DNA of 64,000 bases from Helicoverpa zea (taxonomy: Eukaryota; Arthropoda; Insecta; Lepidoptera; Noctuidae): assembly GCF_022581195.2 (NCBI RefSeq), contig NC_061454.1:7812001-7876000 (forward strand). Direction: 5' to 3'. The notes under the pieces were generated by a model that ran no database searches, was not told the origin of the DNA, and saw nothing but the letters and a program-made list of their open reading frames with translations. This document shows positions 58,094-64,000 of this stretch, in pieces (the stretch's first letter is position 1; every line of letters starts with the position of its first letter). The translations under genes and the position numbers were made by a program.

Positions 58094-61000
58094 TATATGA
58101 ATAGGAACATCAAGTTTATTTTAAAAAAGCCATGTAGTTTATAAAAAAAACACTATCTTGAATTCTTTTAAGAACTTAAAATTCTTCAACCGCATCACAT
58201 AACATTAGGGATTGAGAGCTCAATAATCTTATGAATTAATTTTATCTTTTTACGTTTATTTCGTATGCTCAATGTCATTTTTTATGAAACAAGATTTATA
58301 ATAACAATTACAGTGATAAGGTAAAATACTTAAACGCTACGACGATATACGCTATTCATTTTAATAGATACCGGTGCATACAGTTTTATAATCTGTGGTT
58401 TATTACGAGGCTATCGTCGTATTCATGCTTATATCTGTCTAATGTTTGTTTATTTAATGCTTATCTGTCTCGAGTAGAGAGCCGCGTGTCATGTACTACA
58501 TATTTATCTGCAATTATTTCGAGAGGTAAGTAATTGAGGAAACTTCTAACCATAAATCAAAAGTTCGCGGGTTAGCGGGCGTTTATTTGGTTTTGACATC
58601 ATACTCTTGTAATTAACTAGTCGTGAGAGGGTGACGAATGATGTGTGAGCAATTTTACCATTGGAAATTGAATGGAATAAGCGGGTATGCGGACGTGGTA
58701 TTAGCCCGTCAAACGGCACCGCACCGCGCGCGACGCCAGCGCAGCGCGCGCACGCTCGTACACGACGGCGACATAGAAACTGAACCTCGGCTTTCGAACT
58801 ATAGATTTGCATTAACTGGTCATAAATCATAATCTGCCGGCCCAGGGCTCCGGCGGCTTAGAGGCGTACTCACGAGCCGCGAGTTCCTGTTGTTTCGCTA
58901 ATGTACCTTTGTGCTCGCACGCTCGTAAAATGAGGGTTAGTGGCCGGAGACCGCCGCCTGCTGTCACTAAACCCTGCTATTATATTACTAGCATTTTATT
59001 TTCTGTTAGACGAACATTCAGAGTACTTTCATGTATACTATCGCACCTTATACTTACGTGGTCATCACAGGAACAGAGCGCGTGTGACAACACAAAGCCA
59101 ATACTTTGTACATGCTAACAGACACAAAAGCTATAAGGAAGTAACGATTGCTTACCAAATAGCTGTCAATGGAAGGCGTCAATATTTCAGAAAGTGGCCA
59201 TCATAGCTAGAAGTTACAGGGACGGTTATTGCTCGAGAAGTTACAACAAAGGGGCGACATGGCGACACAACTGGGCCGGATGTCGGGCCCATTAATATTG
59301 CGAGTGGTTTAGGGACACCATGGAGCTTGGCTATTTGTTTCCTCGCAGCGGCCTGCGCCCACGCATGCGGCCAGCACTAAGCTATTTTCACTTACTCTTA
59401 ACAACGAGTATTGTTTACATTTCAGTAATTGTGTTATTGTTGTGATGTCGGTGGAGTGCTGCCGCAAATCGTGGTTTGTTCAACATTCATTCAATTGAAT
59501 CTCATGACAACCACATAGACCTACTTTTATGTATCATATATTTAATTTAAAATGATTGTGGAGTCTTCCTTTTTAATAATAAAAAAAAAAAAATACAATA
59601 TCAAATTGCGTGCCTATAAATTAATTTGTCAAAATGGTCAGTATTTTTTTTTCAAAAAGTTTTTAAGAAATCCATTAGGATTGCGAGAAAACTAAAAAAA
59701 AACAATTAATTAATTGAAATGTGGTAGTGACATTAAAATAATGCCTTCGTTAGACGTTTTGTGGCGTTTAATTATGTCGCGGTCTTGACAAACCCTATCG
59801 TTTTATAATTCACAAAGATATTTGTGTAAATCATGTGCTAGCCTTGCAATTATTGTGAGAACTAGTTATTATTGTGTATTTAACAAAGCGCTATAATATT
59901 TTAATTAAGCTGTAAATCGATATAGTTTATTAGTTGTAATGTGATTGCCATATCAACGCTGCGAGCGTTTATTTGCCGATATAGATATTGTACCAACGTT
60001 ATTAAAATATCCTTATTTATACTTATAATGAAGGAGTATCAAACATATCTCTTAAAAAAAACTATTGATTGTTTGCATTTTTTTTATTGAAATGTAATTA
60101 TCGGTTATATGCAAAAATCTTTTGCGTATTATTTTCTGTAGGCTATATTTGTCATAGTAAAAGTTCAGGGGTTGCGTCGTCGAGACCTGTCTATACAAAT
60201 TGTCCCCTAAAGTCGTTTGTGACAATTTCCTGCGCAGTAGGTAAGTGCTGGCCTCGGGGTAGTTCCCCACTAATGGGGTAATTGTGCTCGCCAATAATTG
60301 ATGAACCAATCGCTGTTACCTCCTGTCCTATTAATGTTCTAGTTCCTGTTAACTTGTACATGCGAATTTCGAACACATTTCATGCAAGTACATACATATA
60401 TTGATCAGTTTTTCAAAAGTCTCGTAAATTCCATCGTTTTGGCAATTAGGTTTGCCAACAACCGCTATACGTCAGCTTATATCTAAACTACGAGATGATA
60501 AGGTGATTAAAATTATGATGTTGTTTATCTTATCTATGGAATATTCAAAAGAACGTTATGGAAAATACTATGTATAGAAACAAAGGCTAGGATTATATGC
60601 AAGCCGAAATGTGAAGGAACTTCTCTGTAAAGCCTATTTTCATTTGTTTTTCGTATAACTAACAAATGTTTACCTTCTTTGAAAATTAAACGTGAAAATT
60701 CATGATAAGCAATTGTTTTACGAAAAACGGGCGTTTATGTTGTCAGTGAACTTGGGCCTAGGAATAAAGGGTTCTCTTTATATGCATAGGCGTACGAAAT
60801 GGTCGACACGGCATTTCAATAAGCTTACCTTTTTACGGTCGCTTGCTAAGAAATTCTGCAGGTTTGTCCCAGAGCTGCGTAATATTCTAAGGAATGAAGT
60901 TCGTTTCTAGCTCAATACATGTTACATGCTCTAGAACTATTTCAGTGAATATGAGCTGGGGAGCTAGTTCCTTGCCTAACATATTTAGTAGCTAGATACT

Positions 61001-62840
61001 CCTGTATTCTCTCAAAATTTGCGAAACAGGTTGAATTTGTTATGAAATTACGTTTTGTTATGTGCACGTGCTTTACATTGCTTTAAACTTTCTTTCATTT
61101 TTATTTAATGCGACACATTTACGAATTTACTAACTTTGAAATTTTAAAAGATTAAAAAACTTCTTAAAGATTAGTAAACTTATTTGCCCTAGTTAAACAT
61201 TTCTCGAAGGGTAATAAAAAGTCTGGACTGGAGGAATTCTAGATATTAATTCAAATATATTCAAGGCTCTACAAGTCTACAGCATTAACTTAAAAAGTAG
61301 TGCATAAGTAAAGTACCTGGACTTAACAATGCAGTTTCTAGACTAAGTATTAAATAGCGAAATTCCCGGTCGGAATTTCTTGCGAAGAATTAAGTTTAAC
61401 TTGTGAATAACATCACTATGCCGTTCTCGTGAATAATGCATACATTCAAAGAAAGGGATACGCAGATGAGACCGTATTTTAGCTGCTGAAGCCAAGAATG
61501 AATAATTGAGCCTGTCGAGGAAATGTCTAAGATTGTGTAGACTGATACCGCCTTCTCGGGGTTTTCAAAAGAATAATCTTTCTTTATTAAAGCTACTTGA
61601 ATATAAACCAAAGCTAGATAAATATTCTAAGATATAAGTGTGTAATTCAATTTTCGAATTCATTGTTTAGTAAATCCTCCAAAAATAATATAGCAACATT
61701 GCTTATTAAAACGTATATTCTGTTCTGAAATAAGCGTCTTCCACAGGACTTGGACCAAAAAGAGCAGACGGATTTAATCAACGTAGCTTAGTTCGTTCTA
61801 ACAGCTTATTAAAACAATACGTAGGTAAAAGCCATTCTCGTAAAAGTGTAAGCGTAACTAAAGATAGCTTTCTAAGGTCCAAAGTATTTAACAATAGCGT
61901 TGAAATTCACATTACGTAACGTGTTATTTATCTATTCAGCGAGAGGACAACAGCTACTGAGGGAAGACTATGGAATTCGTAATGGCTTTCGCGCCAGTTA
62001 AGTTGGCTGTCGAACATTTAGCATTGCAAATACAATGATCTAATCTCAGTTCTGACTGACAATACAATGCTAAACAGTTTTCTAGGCGTAGGACAGCGAG
62101 AAAACTGTTACGTAATGGGTATTGGCGTGGGCTTGACGCGTACTGTTTGTATTGTATGGCCACATTACAATAATTACCGTCTTACCACAAAAACTTTTAA
62201 ACGTCAGTTTATGCCTTGTCTAAAAAAATGTCAAATTATGACGTTGACATATGGTTCATTTTGCAGCCAAAATTTTATTAGACAAGTGTAAAACAGGGTT
62301 TAAAGTTTTTGTAGTAAGGCCCTTAATGTTTAAGCGAAGGTATTTACTTATTCGCTCAGCGCCGAAAAGGCGTCGCTCACTCATTGCGAAGTTGATTTTA
62401 GTGACTTTGCAAATTACAAACTGAAGGAAGATTTTCTTTATCTGATTGAATGTTCTACCTGTATAGTAAAGTTAGAATAGGTTAACGTAAATAGGGGTCT
62501 CGGAATATCTAAATATGTTGTTAATAACTATGGAATGTCGTTAATATTTATTTCTATAATAGATACGTACCTATTGTCCAATGATGTCATTAGGAATATA
62601 AATAATATCTAAGGCCATTTATTCCGCAATCAATAATCCAGTGTTTGTCCATGCAAAATAATATACAATTAGCATAAGCAATTACCTACCTTGAAATATG
62701 CGTGTGAGTAACGTAGTGTGTATAAACGAGTATTGAATGAAATACGAAAACATATGTGTGGTGCAAAACGAATAAAGTAGAAAAACAAATCATGACTTGT
62801 ACAGTCGAGTGCAATAAAATTGGGTCAAATAAAACTCTAA
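58094..62840. other. Intron, no supported gene
   Basis: AT-rich with a CpG patch at about 58705-58770 and an A-run at 59579-59593. Two exon-like possibilities were weighed and not called: 60143-60239 (acceptor and donor present, but in-frame stop in the required phase) and 61747-61791 (acceptor-like CTTCCACAG followed by 14 codons and a stop). Nothing resembling a PTEN-like domain exon is visible. Confidence 0.35.
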
Positions 62841-64000
62841 AATGAAATTTTAAACATATCCTCAACCTCTTCGGAGGAACATTCCGCTGGAGTCGGAAAC
62901 CAAGCTCCTGTCCACAAAAATCCTGCTGGCCGGAAAGTTCTTGTTCAACAGGCACTCCATCCTGGCCTATTCCTGCAAAGGCCTAAATCTGCGCCAATTG
63001 GAAACTGTCAATTACAACCATCTAGTGAAGAGGTGAAATCAGCAGATGTGCGCTTGACGCCTACCGATTCACCGCAACCTCCTCCTTGGCAGAAAGTGCC
63101 TTGTAATAGGAATAAGAAAAGAAAATTATCTACTAGCCCTTCTGCAGATATGACCAAAACATCAAATCGATATGATGTACTGCCCGTCGATATAGCTGAC
63201 GAGGCGATTAAACCAATGAAACAAGCCAAACCCCCACCAATTATCCTCTATGGAATTGAAGACCTAAAGGAATTAACAAATCTTCTGGAAACCGCAGTCA
63301 ACAAGGAGCAATTTACATACAAAATTGTCAACAAAACGCAACTTAGGATTAGTACTAAAAATGTAGATGCCTACAAAAAACTTATCTCCCTGGTAAGAGA
63401 AAAAGGGCTCATAGGGCACACTTTTAACAGGAAAGATAATAGATGCTTCCGAATTGTTATAAAAAACTTACATCCATCTACACCAGTGAACATTATTAAA
63501 GAAGACATAGAGGCAACTGGAAATATTGTAACTGGAGAGATAATAAATGCAAGGTTTGGTCCTAACAAGAGTCCCACTTCGACATTCTTTGTTAACCTGA
63601 TAACTGGTCCCCAAAATAAACTTATTAAAGATCTGAAATATATCTACCACCAAAGTTTCATCATAGAAGAACCAAGAAAAACGAAAACAATAGTACAGTG
63701 CCAGAGATGCCAACAATATGGCCATACTAAAAATTACTGTATGAGACCATATAGGTGTGTAAAATGCGGGCAGTCACACAAAACAACCGAATGCCAGAAA
63801 CGTGACCGGAGTACTCCAGCAATGTGTGCCTTATGTAATGGACCACATCCAGCGAATTACAAGGGATGTGAAGTTTACAAAGAAATCCAAGCAAGAAAAC
63901 AGAAAAACTATATTCGTCCAACAGTAAACAAAATAACATCCAAAAATCCAGTAATAAATGAAACTAACATAGAGCCAAAGAAACAAGAAAATAGATTTTC
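62841..64000 (+). CDS. Non-LTR retrotransposon ORF1 (gag-like, three zinc knuckles), cut by window end
   Basis: The frame is open from the codon after a TAA at 62838-62840 to the window end, about 386 codons. The first in-frame ATG is at 63150, after 103 codons that already look coding, so the start is either lost by 5' truncation or upstream and broken. The order is: Ser/Pro/Lys-rich N-terminal region; a conserved central domain (PPIILYGIEDLKELTNLLE ... CFRIVIKNLHPSTP ... IEEPRKTKTIVQC) as in jockey-clade ORF1; then three Cys-His knuckles, C-x2-C-x4-H-x4-C at 63699, C-x2-C-x3-H-x4-C at 63756 and C-x2-C-x3-H-x6-C at 63825. These proteins bind element RNA and act as chaperones. ORF2 (endonuclease and RT) is expected to the right. 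Confidence 0.93.
62841..64000 (+). mobile_element. Jockey-clade LINE, left part
   Basis: The ORF1 described above marks the left part of a plus-strand non-LTR element that continues beyond the window. The left boundary lies near 62830, where coding character begins abruptly after AT-rich DNA; no 5' UTR promoter is recognisable, which favours a 5'-truncated copy. It differs in family from the LINE at 27654-30033, which belongs to a CR1-type group. Confidence 0.8.

Noticed and set aside
58491..58525. ATG frame (MYYIFICNYFE) ending at GTAAGTAA
   Set aside because: Phase 2; the MYY start shared with the 37788 exon is not enough.
60143..60239. Exon-like segment with acceptor (TTTTCTGTAG) and donor (GTAG|GTAAGT)
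   Set aside because: In the phase required after 57459 it contains a stop; only the wrong phase is open.
61747..61791. Possible alternative last exon (14 codons and stop after TTCCACAG)
   Set aside because: Weak polypyrimidine tract and a peptide too short to judge; no poly(A) signal clearly tied to it.
1..64000. CRISPR arrays, operons, phage or bacterial mobile elements
   Set aside because: No regularly spaced short repeats of CRISPR type and no prokaryotic gene organisation; splice sites, LINEs and Helitrons show a eukaryotic insect genome.

Overview
The window reads as nuclear DNA of a moth or butterfly (Lepidoptera). It is AT-rich and gene-sparse, and typical insect repeats interrupt it: an A^T-inserted Helitron whose termini match lepidopteran Helitrons, a 5'-truncated CR1/jockey-type LINE with a TAAA-repeat tail, a hAT-type element, short TIR elements, and fragments of an interspersed repeat I associate with Lepidoptera. 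The many short TAGGTACCTA-like strings fit the same assignment, which rests on recall of repeat families because no search was possible.

The only host protein-coding gene I can support runs left to right and consists of very short exons in very long introns. Two adjacent exons (25423-25531 and 26042-26079) encode an N-terminal C1-type zinc module whose ligand spacing resembles the C1 module of tensin-2/C1-TEN. Two further phase-compatible exons follow at 49615-49683 and 57274-57459. The rest of the protein (PTEN-like, SH2 and PTB domains if it is a tensin) would lie to the right of the window. The most interesting pattern is a series of alternative first exons. Each has its own ATG, ends at a splice donor in phase 0, and so could join the phase-0 shared exons: 7980-8129 (with a membrane segment), 9929-10006 and 11360-11440 (clearly related to each other), 37788-37847 and 52423-52506 (below a CpG island). 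Weaker candidates are at 15154-15243 and 41749-41850. This layout would give one gene isoforms with different N-termini, some with and some without the C1 module.

Layout: 1-6.4 kb has no coding signal and resembles a long plus-strand 3' UTR (several Pumilio-type sites, AATAAA signals). At 6.7-7.3 kb is a TIR element with a GC-rich foldback core. From 7.9 to 25.4 kb are the upstream alternative first exons, an interspersed repeat, a minus-strand elongator tRNA-Met (19.7 kb) and a hAT-type element with perfect 8-bp target duplications (20.3-21.3 kb). At 25.4-26.1 kb are the C1 exons. The 23.5-kb intron after them holds the LINE (27.7-30.0 kb), the Helitron (33.0-35.0 kb), a CpG island (36.4 kb), the 37788 first exon, one copy of a 390-bp TIR element (40.9 kb) and a degraded TIR element (46.6-47.4 kb). 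From 49.6 to 57.5 kb are the remaining exons and the 52 kb promoter. The second copy of the 390-bp element follows at 57.7 kb, and a non-LTR retrotransposon ORF1 with three zinc knuckles runs off the right edge from 62.8 kb.
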